Below are positions 10,726-22,304 of a DNA stretch of 64,000 nucleotides, piece after piece. The translations under genes and the position numbers were made by a program. Below the pieces are notes generated by a model. The model was not told the DNA's origin, made no database searches, and was given only the letters and a program-made list of their open reading frames with translations. Position 1 is the first letter of the stretch, and each line of letters opens with the position of its first letter. The DNA lies in NCBI RefSeq assembly GCF_902635505.1, contig NC_045429.1, positions 430,183,669-430,247,668 of the forward strand, in the 5' to 3' direction. This stretch comes from Sarcophilus harrisii (Eukaryota; Chordata; Mammalia; Dasyuromorphia; Dasyuridae).

Positions 10726-11559
10726 CAAATCCCCATCTCCCCTAATGCCCAAACCCCTTGGAACCCAAGTCAAGATTTGCTGTCAAAAGTACTTGTCTTT
10801 TTTTGTTATTGATTTAGGCCAACTTTAAAATACTTTAAAGTTTAAAAAAAAAAAAGCTTTAAAAATACTTGTCTGGGCCTATTTGAGATGAATTAACTTG
10901 GGTGGAGTTAGCCTTACCTCCATCCATCTGTCAGTGAGCTCATGCCATATCCTGTTTTTGGTTGGGTCTTGATCTGCTGCAATCCTTCCTGCTCTCCAGC
11001 TTAGTTTGATACTCCAGGTTGGGGAATCTCCACATGTTGGACTGTGAGATATGTGGGAAAGGGTCTGGCCCCAAGTTTAATCAAGCAATAGGGATGAATC
11101 TTAAGACAAGTTCTCTACCTCTCCATAAAATCTTGGTATTGTATGTATCAGGGTCCAGAATTCTATCAGTAGATCGAAGACATTAAGTACCTACTATGTG
11201 TCAGGCACTGTACTAAGTGCAAATCACCTGAACTCTGTCCCCACTATCTCTAATGCATAATCTTCAGGACTGGAGGGATGATACTCAATGTCTAGCATGG
11301 TGTGAGAATATGTATTCAGAAATGTGACAAATGAAAAATGGGATTTTAGGAAAACTGAGTTGACGACTCACTATGCCCAGTGGTTTTTCAAAACTTCAAT
11401 CTCAATATTACTTTAATGTTGGGTGAATCTTTGCTCCTTAATAATCTCAGAAGATGTCTGTAAGAGTAAACTAGGATTTGGTGACTTTTGTTATATTGCT
11501 GGTAAAGCCTAAGTATTTATTACTTCAGGATAATATTTTTATGTGTATAAAATAAAATA
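10726..11559. other. Mostly unassigned; short L2-like piece
   Basis: Around 11180-11225, 'gtacctactatgtgtcaggc' followed by actgtactaagtg is the antisense L2-type 3' end motif. The remainder, including an A-rich run at 10840-10858, shows nothing recognisable. Confidence 0.45.
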
Positions 11560-12050
11560 TATAAGATTAAAAAGAAAATGAACCAAATATGCAAAAAGTT
11601 ACATATATACATATGTATATATATATATATATATATATGTGTATATACACACACCTCTATTCACATACACATATAGATTTTCCCTGCTATAGCTCTCCAT
11701 TTCTTCTCTTCCTGACTCTTTTCTCTTCAACTCTGGAGTGAAGAATTGTTTTAGGAAAACTGATCTCTCTTCTCAGCCTCAAATACATATAGATGTAGAT
11801 ACTCTGGATGAACATTTCCATAGAGAGATATATAGATACATAGATAGATACTATATCAAGTATATATAATATGTGACCTATCTATACAGTATATATTTAT
11901 AGTATGGATAGATATTATATAGTATAGATATATTATCTATATATTGATATATCTATATAATATGTATTCTTTATAACATATAATATGTTGTGGATAATAT
12001 TTATAAAATAGAAAATATATCTATATATATTATTTATATCTATTATATAG
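11560..12050. repeat. AT-rich dinucleotide microsatellites with an unclassified short repeat
   Basis: TA/TG-rich simple sequence lies at 11600-11660 and 11820-12050. Between them, 11726-11783 resembles 16335-16392 (shared 'ctctggagtg' and 'aggaaaactgatctc'). Confidence 0.75.
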
Positions 12051-12054
12051 CACA

Positions 12055-12310
12055 TGAAGGCAGATGAGAAGACTTTGTTCCAATAGCCACAAAGACAGCT
12101 AGAGCAGGTGCTGTGGAGTGTTTAGCGCTTGACAGGACATGGAAGACCCACTGCATCTTGAGCCTTCATCATTCATCTTGACTGCTTGCCATTGGACGGT
12201 GATGGTTTCAAAAAAGAGACTTAGGTCAACAACTTTGCACACAGTGATGACTTCAAAAAAGAGACTTAGGTCAACAACTTTGCACAAGTGCCTTATTTAA
12301 ATTCAATTTA
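12055..12310 (+). repeat. Unclassified repeat-like sequence with a 45-bp tandem duplication
   Basis: Units start at 12200 and 12245, sharing 'ttcaaaaaagagacttaggt' and caacaactttgcac. The segment ends 'gtgccttatttaaattcaat', which I associate with a marsupial SINE end, but I cannot name the family. Confidence 0.55.
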
Positions 12311-12755
12311 TACTGGTAAGACATGAACTGACGCAAGGTGAAGTGAGCAGAACCAGAAGAACATTGTACATGGTAACAGCAACTTATGGAATGAAGAATT
12401 ATGAATAACAGTTATTCTCAGCAAAACAATGATCCAAGACAATTCTGAAGGACTTATGATGAAAAATGCTATCCACCTTAAAGAAAGAACTGGATGGAGT
12501 TTGAAAACAATTTTTTTCAACTTCATCTTTCTTGGAGGGTTTTTTTTTTGGGGGGGGTAGGGAAATCTGTGTTTTCTTTTGCAATGTGGCTAATATGGGA
12601 ATAGGTTTTGCATGGCTATACATGTATAAACTATATCAAATTGCTTGCTTTTTCACAGAAAGGATAAGGGAGGAATTGAGAGAATTGGGGACTCAAGACT
12701 TTGAAAAATGAATGTTAAAAATTGTTTTTATTTATAATTGAAAAAAATATTTAAG
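12311..12755 (+). mobile_element. Marsupial L1 3'UTR fragment
   Basis: 'gtgaagtgagcagaaccaga', 'aacaatgatccaagacaatt', 'gatgaaaaatgctatccacc' and 'aagaactggatggagtttga' are successive landmarks of the marsupial L1 3'UTR. It ends in an A-rich tail near 12750. Confidence 0.8.
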
Positions 12756-12759
12756 TATA

Positions 12760-13130
12760 GCAGCCCTGAGTGGAACAAAGCTGGCAAATGAAGGCAAGCT
12801 TACTGAAGTTGGAGCTGGATACACATATTTCTGGAGTGGCCACAGTGAAGGGGAGTGCAGTAAAGCTGGTATGGCATTTGAGAGCAAAATGAATCTAGTC
12901 GGCAAGCTTATATGTCTAGCAAAAGGAATGAATGACAGGCTTATGATAGTGCAATTGCCACTTGCCAGAAAATCAGTAACAGGGCCTGGGTCCCACCATA
13001 ACAAACTGATGAGATCAAAGAAAAAATTTATGAAAATCTGGACATCCTTATCATCAATGTGCCCAAAGAGAATAAGTTTATAATTCTGGATGACGTTAAT
13101 GTTAGAGTAGACAGAATACTAATTATGGTA
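12760..13130 (+). mobile_element. RTE-clade LINE, endonuclease-domain fragment
   Basis: Conceptual reading gives a recognisable apurinic-type endonuclease stretch of RTE LINEs: about 12770-12860 encodes a match to ANEG..TEVGAGYTYFWSG, followed by AKGMNDRLMIVQLPLA at 12916-12963 and a IILDDVNVRV match to the family's (I/L)LGDFNARVG motif at 13081-13110. Only a few hundred bases remain, frames are interrupted, and it directly follows the L1 tail at 12755. Confidence 0.75.
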
Positions 13131-14300
13131 GGGAGTCCTAATAATAGTAATGGTCACTTATTACTGAAGATGTGCATTTCTCTATCCATCATCATCCATC
13201 TATCATCTGTCTATCTTTATCTATCTTTCTTTGAGCTGAAGGTCCACAAACTTACTATATAATAACTAGCTTGTATAAAATATAGTATGACACAATATAT
13301 GTAGTATAGTTAATACTATATATAGTATAATATATAAAATATAATGTACATATGCACACTATATATGTGTAGATAGATAGTTGGATGAATGGATAGATAG
13401 ACAGACAGATAGATAGATAGATAGATGATACATAGATAGATAAAGAGTATAGTAACTTGACAAAGAGGAGATACAATTCTTGTGGCCAGTGACATCAGAG
13501 ACTCATATGGACTATAGGGTGGCAAGTATACAGGTATAAGAATATTTTGGGCTCAAGGCTTGCTTGACTTTGCCATCACTGTTACGTCATCCTCTGGGGT
13601 TGCCAGATCTGATAGTACTTCCCAGATGAGACATCACTGAGCCCAGGGCTGAGTTTGCAATGCAGATGATGAAAACTGTTTAAAAAAAAGAGAAGATGGT
13701 ATTGAACAAATCCTGGGAATGTTGGGAGAGTGAAGGACTCAGGGTAAAGAGGAAAGTCCCCTGCATTTTTTAGCATCCCATGGCAATTCTTGGGAGAGAG
13801 GAAATGAGGAGGGTGCAAAGAATGCTTTGCCCCAGTTGGGCACAGGATATTTTGGGGAATGCCTTAAAAGAGATAGCAAGTGGGTGGGGCTGGCATATAG
13901 GATAAGGCAGAAAAATGGAAGCTTTTAGGAGTGTCTCGGCCCTAGGAAATGGGTAGGGTTCCTCAGAGCTATGACATTTCTCCACACTCCAAGAATGTGA
14001 AGCAGAGTGGTATCCTGGCAAAGGTGGAACGTCCCTCACTTTCCACTCTCCGTTCCCTAAACAAGAGGAAGTGACCCTCAGAAAGGAGAAGGACTGAGAA
14101 ACTACATAAAGAAGGCAAAAGAAGGAATTGGGAAAGAGAAAGGAACACTTAAAAAGGAATAGGAATAAGTGAACTCCCATGTCTCATGTAGGAGATAAAT
14201 AATGTAAAGAAGCAGTAAAGTTGGGCACATATATACACACATACATACACATACATTCAGTCCCAGTGAGAAAATCCATGCTTCCAATGCAAATCAGCAA
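13131..14300. repeat. (GATA)n microsatellite in otherwise unassigned DNA
   Basis: A tetranucleotide tract (GATA/GACA) occupies about 13368-13442, preceded by AT-rich DNA from 13258. Nothing else from 13131 to 14300 is recognised; several open frames on the minus strand have no supporting signal. Confidence 0.6.
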
Positions 14301-14304
14301 CTGT

Positions 14305-14445
14305 TCTGCATCTGTGATCATCTTGGAGAGTTCTCTTTGGCCCAGAGATGTTAAATAATATGCCCAGGATCACATCGTCTGTATTAGCTATAGGATGTCA
14401 GTCTAGGTCTGTTGGATGCTGAGACTGGGTCTCTATCTGTTATTG
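14305..14445 (+). mobile_element. MIR SINE fragment
   Basis: 'taatatgcccaggatcacat' matches the MIR 'acttgcccaaggtcacac' core. Confidence 0.6.
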
Positions 14446-14529
14446 TTTGTTGCGATAAATAAACTGACCCTAAAAGATAGACCCAGACCCAGAAACACAT
14501 ACATATCAAACATATAAAAATCTACACAC

Positions 14530-14582
14530 ACCATAAATACACACACACACACAGAGGGAGATAGAGAGAGACAGAGAGAGGT
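14530..14582. repeat. (CA)n and (GA)n microsatellite
   Basis: Short CA run at about 14538-14553, then a GA-rich stretch to 14582. Confidence 0.8.
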
Positions 14583-14585
14583 GAA

Positions 14586-14835
14586 GTAGCTACGTGGGGT
14601 GATGGAGCATTGGTCAAGGAGGCAAGAAGATCTTAATTGAAAACCAACTTGAGATAGTTTACTGGCTATGTAACCATAGGCAAATCAAGTAATTTCTGTC
14701 TGCCTCAGTTTCCTAATTTGTAAAAAAAGATTAGAAATTTCACTTACCTCTCAAAGTTGTGGTAAAATGAAAGTGAGATAATATTTGTAAAGTGTTTTAC
14801 ACATCAGAAAGCATTATATATACTGCCAGTTATCA
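14586..14835 (+). mobile_element. THER1/MIR-related SINE
   Basis: 'ctgcctcagtttcctaattt', 'tgtggtaaaatgaaagtgag' and 'gtaaagtgttttacacatca' form the MIR core and tail. Confidence 0.75.
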
Positions 14836-15010
14836 CATATACATATACTTACATATTTACACATTTATATAGATATATCCATATACACAAAGGTTACACA
14901 CATACACATGAAAATATAATTTTCATATATGCACTTGTGTGTATTATAAAACTATTACATACATATTGCATACATACTACATGTGTATAGGTATATAATA
15001 TTTATCTACT
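14836..15010. repeat. AT/AC-rich simple sequence
   Basis: Imperfect TACATA/ATATAC repeats; no other signal. Confidence 0.7.
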
Positions 15011-15012
15011 AT

Positions 15013-15150
15013 ATATTTTTGCTGTTCAGTCATTTCAATTGTGTCCAGCTCTTTGTGATCTCATTTGAGATTTTCTTGCCAGAGATATTGAAGTGCTTTG
15101 CCATTTCCTGCTAATTTTACAGATGAGAAACTGAGCAAAAAGCGCTAAAT
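15013..15150 (-). mobile_element. tRNA-derived marsupial SINE 3' part, antisense
   Basis: 'tttgctgttcagtcatttca' followed by 'gattttcttgccagagatat' and 'ttgccatttcctgctaattt' is the antisense tail of the SINE seen complete at 6598-6825. Confidence 0.8.
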
Positions 15151-15159
15151 GACTATACA

Positions 15160-15360
15160 TACAACATACATGCAATTTATATGATTAAGCATGCAATGAA
15201 GGCACACATATGTAGTGATAACATATACATGTTATACATAACATAATATATATGTATATATGAACATTAGATACATATGTGTATATGTGACTTAAAAGGG
15301 CATTAAGATTTTTTGGGAAAATATAAATATCTGTGTGCGTGTATATATATATTCCCCAAA
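15160..15360. repeat. TA/TG-rich simple sequence
   Basis: Irregular ATAC/TATG repeats with no coding signal. Confidence 0.65.
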
Positions 15361-15364
15361 TAGA

Positions 15365-15500
15365 CCTGGGAGGTAGATATTCCATTTACATATTAAAGAT
15401 GAGGAACCAGAGAGGGAGATTCTGAAAGGTTAAATGGTTAGTTCACAGCCACAGCTGGGATATAGATAGAATTTGAGCTCAGTGATCTCCACGCATCAAG
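15365..15500 (+). mobile_element. MIR SINE fragment
   Basis: 'atgaggaaccagagagggag' followed by 'ggttaaatggttagttcaca' corresponds to the MIR core. Confidence 0.7.
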
Positions 15501-15719
15501 CATTCCTTCTGCCTGAATGGTCTCAAACTTGTACACCATCTGCTCATAAAGGAGACTTGTTGAACATTTTATAGGTTCCCCCTTTTGGGATCCCTGTAGC
15601 CTAGCCCCTTGGGTTGTTGAACAGATCATCTGATCTGTTTTCTTGCTCTATACTTCTGCCCTTAGAACTCCAGGATTTAAGCCATATTTTCCTGTCAAAC
15701 TCCCTTGCTCCTTTACTTA

Positions 15720-16290
15720 ATTATTCTCTTTCTATCTCTGTGTGTCTCTGTCTCTGTTTCTCTCCCTCCCTCTATCCCTCGCCCTTCTTCGTCTCTCTCT
15801 GTCTCTCTCTGTTTCACTTTGTCTGTCTCTTACTCTGTCTCTATCTCTATGTTTCTATCTCTCTGTCTCTGCGTATCTCACTTTCTGTCTCTGTCTGTCT
15901 CTGTCTCTGAATGTGTGTGTGTCTCTCTTTCCTTCCTTTCTTCCCTCCTTCTCTCCCTTCCCCTTTTCTGTCCCTCTTTGTGTCTCTTTGTCTCTATTTC
16001 TGAGTCTCTGTCTAACTCTGTATGTCTCTGTCTCTTACTGTCTCTGTCTTTTGTGTGTCTCTTTCTGTTTCTCTGTCTCCCTCTGTCTCTCTGTCTCTGT
16101 CTGTCTCTTCCTCTGAAAGGGGAGAAGGGAGAGAGATCTCTTTTTCTCCCTTCTTTTTATCTCTCTCCCTGCTTCCATCCCCACTCTCTCTATCTCTCTT
16201 TTTCTTCCTCTCTCCTTTTCTCCCCTTCTCCTTCCTTCTCCTCCCTTTTCCCTTCTTCCTCTCTCCTCCCTTTTATTTTTATTGACATTT
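15720..16290. repeat. (TCTG/TCTC)n pyrimidine tract
   Basis: About 570 bases of irregular TCTC/TCTG/TTCC repeats. All long leucine/serine-rich frames here come from the composition. Confidence 0.95.
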
Positions 16291-16324
16291 CTCTGCTGTG
16301 TCTCTCCTTCTACCCCTTACCTAC

Positions 16325-16994
16325 CTTCTTTCTCTTTATCTCTGGAGTGAGAAACTGTTCCAGGAAAACTGATCTCCACTCTCAGTCTCAAGTGTTTGTT
16401 AATCTTCTGCTAAATTCTGGCTTACAACTGTTCCCCTTCCCCTTCCCCTCCCCCTCATACTTTCCCCCCATTCAACAAAATGGAGTTGAAGGTTGAAGAA
16501 GGAGGCAGCATATATCCCAGAACATCAGTAGTTTGGCCAAATTTGCACAACTAATTGGTTACAAAGCAAGTCTTAAGCCAAGTCTCCATAACAATTTCTC
16601 TGTATAAGCAATCTTGTTTTGTGTTCCTGGTGGCTTCTGTTTCTCTATGTGAATGGAACAGATCTCAAGATGGCAGATTCCATTGCTAAGTTCTTATCTG
16701 TGAGACTGAGATGAGTCAGCCATATCACTTGTATTTGCTGCTGTCATCAGGAACAGTGAGTCAAGTGACAGTTGTGGGGGAAACAGGCCAGGGCTTCCCA
16801 TCGGGGTGTCTGTCACCAGCCTCCAAAACACAGTGTGCTGAAAATAAAAGTATGAAACTCACTGAAAAGCAAATGAAAGAAAATCTTTTGAACGATGTAA
16901 GGAAAATAGCAGAGAAAGTCCTTGTTGCCTTCATCTGAACACACATACACACCACACAGAGTGGATTCTGGGGACAGCTCAGACACAATTTCAT
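16325..16994. other. Unassigned; includes a short dispersed repeat
   Basis: Positions 16335-16392 are similar to 11726-11783. The rest (16393-16994) has no repeat or exon that I recognise. Confidence 0.4.
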
Positions 16995-17835
16995 TTTCTT
17001 TGAACATTTTGCATTTTTATTGATATCTCAGTTTAACATCACTGTCATTTAGAAATATAACTCTCATCCTCCAACCCTATGAGTCATAAACTTGTAACAA
17101 AGAACTTGAAAAATAGAGAAAAAAGAATGTGTCCAGAAAAAGTAAACCCCACATTGAAGCAACTAGATGATGCAGTGGATAAAATATTAAACTTGGAAAT
17201 CAGGAAAATCCGAGTTTAAATCTAACCTCAGATACTTACTAGCTTGTAATCCTGGCTAAATCTCTTAACCCGCATCTGCCTTTGTTCCTCATTTGTTAAA
17301 ACAGAGAAACACTGGAGAAGGAAATGGCAAACCACTCCAGTATCTTTGCCAAGAAAGGCCCAGGAACACGAGATCATGGGATCATGAAAAGTTAGATGTG
17401 ACTGAATAACAAAACTACTTTACTTAAGTTTAACAGTAAATGCAATGTTCCATACCTGTCGTCCCCCAACTCTGCAAAGAAGGACGAGAAGTATGTTTCT
17501 TATTTTTTCTCTGGAGTCGTTTGCTAATTAAAGATACAGATTGCTAAATTATGATATTTTTTTTGGTGGTGGTTGTTTTTCTCACAGACATTATTTTTGT
17601 CACTGTACAGCTTGTTTTCCTGGTTCTGATGACTTCTTGCCTCAATACATGTCTTTCCCGGATTCTCTCTGTTCTGTATAATCATCATTCCTAAGGCTCA
17701 TTAGTATCCCATTACATCCATTTAGCACAATTTGTTTAACTTTTCCTACAGCAAAGGGTACCTACTTTGTCTCCAGTTCTTTCTTACTACAGAGAAGTGT
17801 GGCTTTTAATATTATAATGTACAAATATTAGAATG
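16995..17835 (-). mobile_element. Marsupial L1 3'UTR, antisense, split by a SINE
   Basis: Blocks 16995-17154 and 17426-17835 read as antisense L1 3'UTR; landmarks in the second block are 'gtcactgtacagcttgtttt', 'cctggttctgatgacttctt' and 'gtatcccattacatccattt'. A SINE at 17155-17425 lies between them. Confidence 0.7.
17155..17425 (+). mobile_element. tRNA-derived marsupial SINE (MAR1/WSINE type)
   Basis: 'gatgatgcagtggataaaat', 'cgagtttaaatctaacctca', 'ggagaaggaaatggcaaacc' and 'agatgtgactgaataacaaa' give head, B-box-like element, core and tail in order. Inserted in an antisense L1. Confidence 0.85.
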
Positions 17836-18780
17836 ATAAATATGACTAATATGGAGATTTGTTTGCTTATCTCTCCATCTTGGACAATGTGAAAACTCAG
17901 TTGTGGTCAGTGATATTTGAAGGGTCATAGAAAGTAAGAGAAATACTTGCAGATTAGGAAAAAAAAAACAAATGTCCAATGTTTAATAATAACAACAAAA
18001 AGGAAGGGAACAGAGTTCACAAATAATAATGCTTAATGATGATTAATGGAGAAATTCTAGATAAATCATTAAAGAGATAGGTAGTAGATACTGAGAAAAG
18101 AAAACAGAGTTTTCAAAGAGCCCTCAGGGCTTTATCTCCCAGAACTCCAGAATGCCAGAAGTATTTTTCTTTTTTCTTCTTTTTGATGGGCAAGAACTTG
18201 AGAGAAAATAAATACTTAATTTTTAAAAATCTGAAATAATGTGGTATTTATAATACTTCTCTTAACTTGGGATTGTGGTGGTGAACATGTTGAAATTGTT
18301 TTCCACAGTAGTTTCTGAACGTCAATATTTCAGGAATCTATAATTTTGTCATTGTACAGAATCCTTCTACCAGTGCAGAAAACATTTCTATGACTTGAGA
18401 AGGGATGCTAGAGAGTTTTTACGGCTGAAAAGTTCATTTGCCTGCAGCCGACTGGGAATAAATAAATTTTCCTGACTTTAGCTAAGCTGATACTGGGATC
18501 ATAGCCATTCATTAGTCAGTATTTGAAGCTTTTCCAACATGATGGGACCTGTCCAAGCTTGCTCTTTGCCACCATAGCCTTCCTTGGATGAGCTAATCCA
18601 AACATCAGTGGTTTGCAGTTTCTGGGAGATTGTATCAAGGCTGAATTAAAGAGAACCTTTGTCCAGCCTGGTAAATAGGATATAATCAGTTGAATTAATT
18701 GGAATAAATGCTCATCACAATCTGGAGATGAAGCTACTTTCAAGCATTTTACAAAGGCATACCAACATAGCATTGCCACA
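17836..18780. other. No recognisable feature
   Basis: No known repeat landmark. An open minus-strand frame at 18516-18779 has no recognisable domain or splice context; an old unnamed transposon remnant is possible. Confidence 0.4.
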
Positions 18781-18856
18781 TATACATGGATCTATCCATC
18801 CATCCACCTATCTATCTGTCTGTCTCTCTATATCTCTCTATCCCTCCATCCATGGA
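18781..18856. repeat. (ATCC/ATCT)n microsatellite
   Basis: Imperfect tetranucleotide repeats of ATCC, ATCT and GTCT. Confidence 0.85.
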
Positions 18857-19059
18857 CCTCCATAATGCCTGTTACCTGGTGTGATGATCCTAGGATTAAT
18901 AACTTCCCAATATTCATAGTACCTACTGGGATGGGATATTTGGTGTACAATCTCAATGATGGTCTCTTTCTGGAAGTCATGTCCAATTGCTCTAATGAGG
19001 ATCCTGTAGGTATGATTAAATCATGGATTGTTAGAATACTAGTTAATGGAACCTCAGGG

Positions 19060-19230
19060 AAGCAGTAGGGCACTGGATATGTGAAGATCTACATTTTCAT
19101 CCCAGATCCTCCACTTCTTAGGGAAATCCCCTCATCTTTCCTGAGCTCTTTTTCTCCCTTCTGTAAAATGAAAGAGTTGGAATAGATTTTCTCTGAGACC
19201 TCTTCTTGCTCTAAAATTCTATGAGTCAGA
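19060..19230 (+). mobile_element. THER1/MIR CORE-SINE 3' half
   Basis: 'tctgtaaaatgaaagagttg', then 'ctctaaaattctatgagtca', is the standard THER1 core to tail. Confidence 0.75.
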
Positions 19231-19386
19231 GAATTTTAGATTTCAAAGAGACACTATATCCAGTTTACCCTATCCATATCCAAAAATACCTGAGCAAATA
19301 GTTATTTAGATCCTACTTTGAAGACTTCCAAATGTGGTTGGGAGTAAAAAGAACCTTTCACTTTATGAGGCAACAAAATCCATTTT

Positions 19387-19615
19387 GGCAGCTAGATGAT
19401 GCAATGGATAGAGTGCTGGCCCTGAAAGTCAGGAGGATCTGAGTTCAAATGTACCTCAGATGCTTATTAGCCATATGATCCTGTTTCCTTTAGTATCTTC
19501 AATTGTAAAATGAACTGGAGAATGAAGTAATAAACCACTCAAGTATTTTTGCCAATAAAATCCAAATGGGTTCACAGAGAATTGGACATGACTAAAATAA
19601 ATGACAACATTCCAC
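19387..19615 (+). mobile_element. tRNA-derived marsupial SINE inside L3
   Basis: 'gcagctagatgatgcaatgg', 'aggaggatctgagttcaaat' and 'gaattggacatgactaaaat' mark head, B-box-like region and tail. Confidence 0.85.
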
Positions 19616-20504
19616 CCCCTCCCCCATCCCTTACACCAAGCTTAAATTTTTCTGTGCAATTTCCACTGATTGCTTAAGTAGCTAATGAGTTCTCCATTAG
19701 CCATCTCTTCTTTAGACTAAATATTACTAGTTCCTTCAACAGATCCTCTTATGGCAAAAACTCCAGCATCTTTATCATGTCTAACCATTATCCAATTGAT
19801 GAAAGTTTTTCTTAAATTGTGATGCTCAAAAGAAAACACTATGCAGCCTTCCACATGTGCTCTGAAAAGGGAAGGGTACAGAGAACAATCACCTGCTGAT
19901 TTTTGGAAGCGATACCCCTTATCCAACCCAAGATATATTAGCCTTTTTTCTGGCTAATGTCACATTACACTGCTGACTCATCTTGAACTTGCTGTTTCCT
20001 AAAAACCCCAGATCTTTTTCAGACAAACTATTGTCTAACTATTTCTTCCCTATTCTATTCTTATGAAGGTGATTTTTTGAGCCCAAGGGAAAGTTTTTAC
20101 ATTTATTTATACTTAATTGCAGCTTCTTAGCATCTAATGCTTCACCTTGTCAAGATGTTTTTAGATAATGGCTCTGTCCTTCACTGTGTTAGCTAGCTAT
20201 CCTCTCCTAGTTTTGTGTCATCTGTAAATTTTTTGATGTGCATGCCAGGCTATGCCTTTATCTGGATTATTGATAAAACTGTTAAACAGTGGGCCAAGCA
20301 CTGATCCTTAAAGTATTGCATCACAGATCTCATATCAAGTTTATAATGGACTATTAACAGTTATTCTCTGAGTCCATCATTCATACCATTCTGTATTCAT
20401 CTAATTGAATTATCATCTCATCCTTGACTTCACAACTTTGCCACAAGAATATTATAAATTGTTTTCTCAAATGCTTTGCTGAAATTTAGGTAAAGTATAC
20501 CTAT

Positions 20505-20747
20505 TGTTGGGTAGCAAAGTGGCTCAATGGATAGAGTGCCAGGCCTGGAGTCAGGAAGATTCTTCTTCCTGAGTTCAAATCCTCAAACACTTACTAGTTG
20601 TGGGATCCCAGACAAGTCCCTTAGTCTTGTTTGCCTCAGTTTCCCCATCTATAAAATGAGCCAAAGAATGAAATAAAAAGCCATTCCAAGAAAAACCCAA
20701 ATAGAGTCACAGAAATTGGAACATAACTGAAAATGTCTGAGCAACGA
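20505..20747 (+). mobile_element. tRNA-derived marsupial SINE inside L3, with target-site duplication
   Basis: The SINE ('gtggctcaatggatagagtg', 'cttcctgagttcaaatcctc', 'gcctcagtttccccatctat') is bracketed by an exact 9-base duplication, tatacctat, at 20496-20504 and 20748-20756. The L3 sequence reads through when the SINE is skipped. Confidence 0.9.
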
Positions 20748-20911
20748 TATACCTATGACATTTAGCAGATCTGGAAGATAAAATCTTGGAAGGTTTTTGT
20801 AATCACTGCTTCCTTTTTCTCATTGTGTACTGTGTCTTTAATGCTTTATCTAGAATTTTTCCAAATTCATCATTAAGCTCACTGTACTATTATTTATGAA
20901 CTCTGTTCTCT

Positions 20912-20989
20912 TGCCTCCTCCTCCTCCTCCTCCTCCTCCTCCTTTTTCTTCTTCTTCTTCTCCTTCTTCTTCTTCTTCTTCTTCTTCTT

Positions 20990-21040
<51 letters not shown>
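20912..21040. repeat. (CCT)n, (CTT)n and (CT)n compound microsatellite
   Basis: Three adjoining pyrimidine repeats: CCT at 20914-20943, CTT to about 20993, then CT to about 21030. Confidence 0.95.
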
Positions 21041-21429
21041 TTAGACATCAAGACATTTTGTCCTTTTATAATTTCAAGTACTTCTCCTGTTTATATGATC
21101 TTTCAAATATCACCAGTGACAGCTGAGTGGTCACACTAGTCATTCTTTCAGTAGCATAGGATGTAGTCCATCTAATTCACATGACTTGAATTCATTTGCT
21201 TCATATAGGTAATTATGATCTCTTTTTCTTGTTCGGTCATTTTTCTTTGGTCATCTCTAGGGCAAAGGCCATTTTCTTTGTCAGAAAAATGCAAGGAAAA
21301 TGAGAATTTAGCAACTCTACTTTCTCTCTGTTGTCAGTTTACATAGCTCCATCTATCCTGAGAATTGATCCCATTCCTTCATCCATCCCTTTTTCCTCCT
21401 CCTACAGTTAAAAAAGACTAAAGACTTAA

Positions 21430-22295
21430 AAAGGACCCCAAGGAAAATTCCCTATTCTTGTTGTTGTTGTTGCCCTTAGGTTGTATCATGATCTTCACTT
21501 ATTTTGGAGTTGAATACTGATGATGACACTATTTTTACAAGACTGTGCCTGTCCTTGCATTCATCTTTCATATCTATATTTAAAAAAAAAACAGGGGGTG
21601 GGTAGGAGAGGGGTTTTTTTTGTCTTTAGTTCAGTTTCCATTTTTGAATATGTTCATTTTGAACTTAAGATATCTATTTCAAGTTTTGGTAATTTGGTAT
21701 TTTATATTTTTGCAACTATTTTTAAATTCATGTTTGGTGACATGCAATTGTATATAATCAGTTCTGATAATTGCTTTTATTCTTTTTCTGTCATGATTAT
21801 ACCTTGTTCTAATTTTGGTATGGCAATTTAATTTTTCTTCCTTTTATTTTTCAATAAATTGGCTAAGGATTTAGCGCCTTGTTAGTCTTCTCAAGGAATT
21901 ACCTTTCGATTTTGTTAACGAATTCTGAAACATTTTTTTTGTTTCCAATTTATGTATTTCTTTAATTTAAAATATTTTTATGTTTATTTTGAGTTTAAAA
22001 TAATTAATTACATATTCAGGGCATTAACTCTCTTGTTTTAATTGTAGCATTAGGATATATGATTTTTCTCTGAGAAATAATTGGCTATATCCCAGAAATT
22101 TTGTCATGTAGTCTTATCAGTATCACTCTCTCATTTAGGTATTACTTGCTTCTATATCTTCTTCTCTGATATGTTTAGCATTTATCATTCCATTGTTACG
22201 CCTCCATTTAGGTCTGGTTCTTTTGTTTGTGTTTCCTGTGTTAATTGCTATTTTTATGATTCACTTATTATACTGGCTTTTATTAGGGTGTGCCT
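21430..22295 (-). mobile_element. L1 ORF2 region fragment, antisense
   Basis: AT-rich antisense L1 ORF2 pattern with 'ttggctatatcccagaaatt' and 'ctcttgttttaattgtagca', which correspond to the endonuclease/linker part of marsupial L1. The part from 21430 to 21640 is less certain. Confidence 0.5.
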
Positions 22296-22304
22296 TATAA
22301 ATAA

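Larger units (their letters stand above)
19240..21400 (-). mobile_element. L3/CR1 LINE, antisense, carrying two SINEs and a microsatellite
   Basis: The antisense L3 reading continues through 'ctagttccttcaacagatcc' (19729), 'acactgctgactcatcttga', 'agttttgtgtcatctgtaaa', 'gccaagcactgatccttaaa' and 'aaatgctttgctgaaattta' (about 20469). It resumes after a SINE at 20757 and again after a microsatellite at about 21040. SINEs occupy 19387-19615 and 20505-20747. This is the longest L3 copy in the window, heavily diverged and not coding. Confidence 0.8.

Noticed and set aside
15614-16496. Long overlapping leucine/serine-rich reading frames
   Set aside because: They run through a TCTG/TCTC tract in all frames at once; composition, not a gene.
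18516-18779. 87-residue minus-strand open frame
   Set aside because: No family recognised and no regulatory context; probably incidental or an unnamed transposon remnant.
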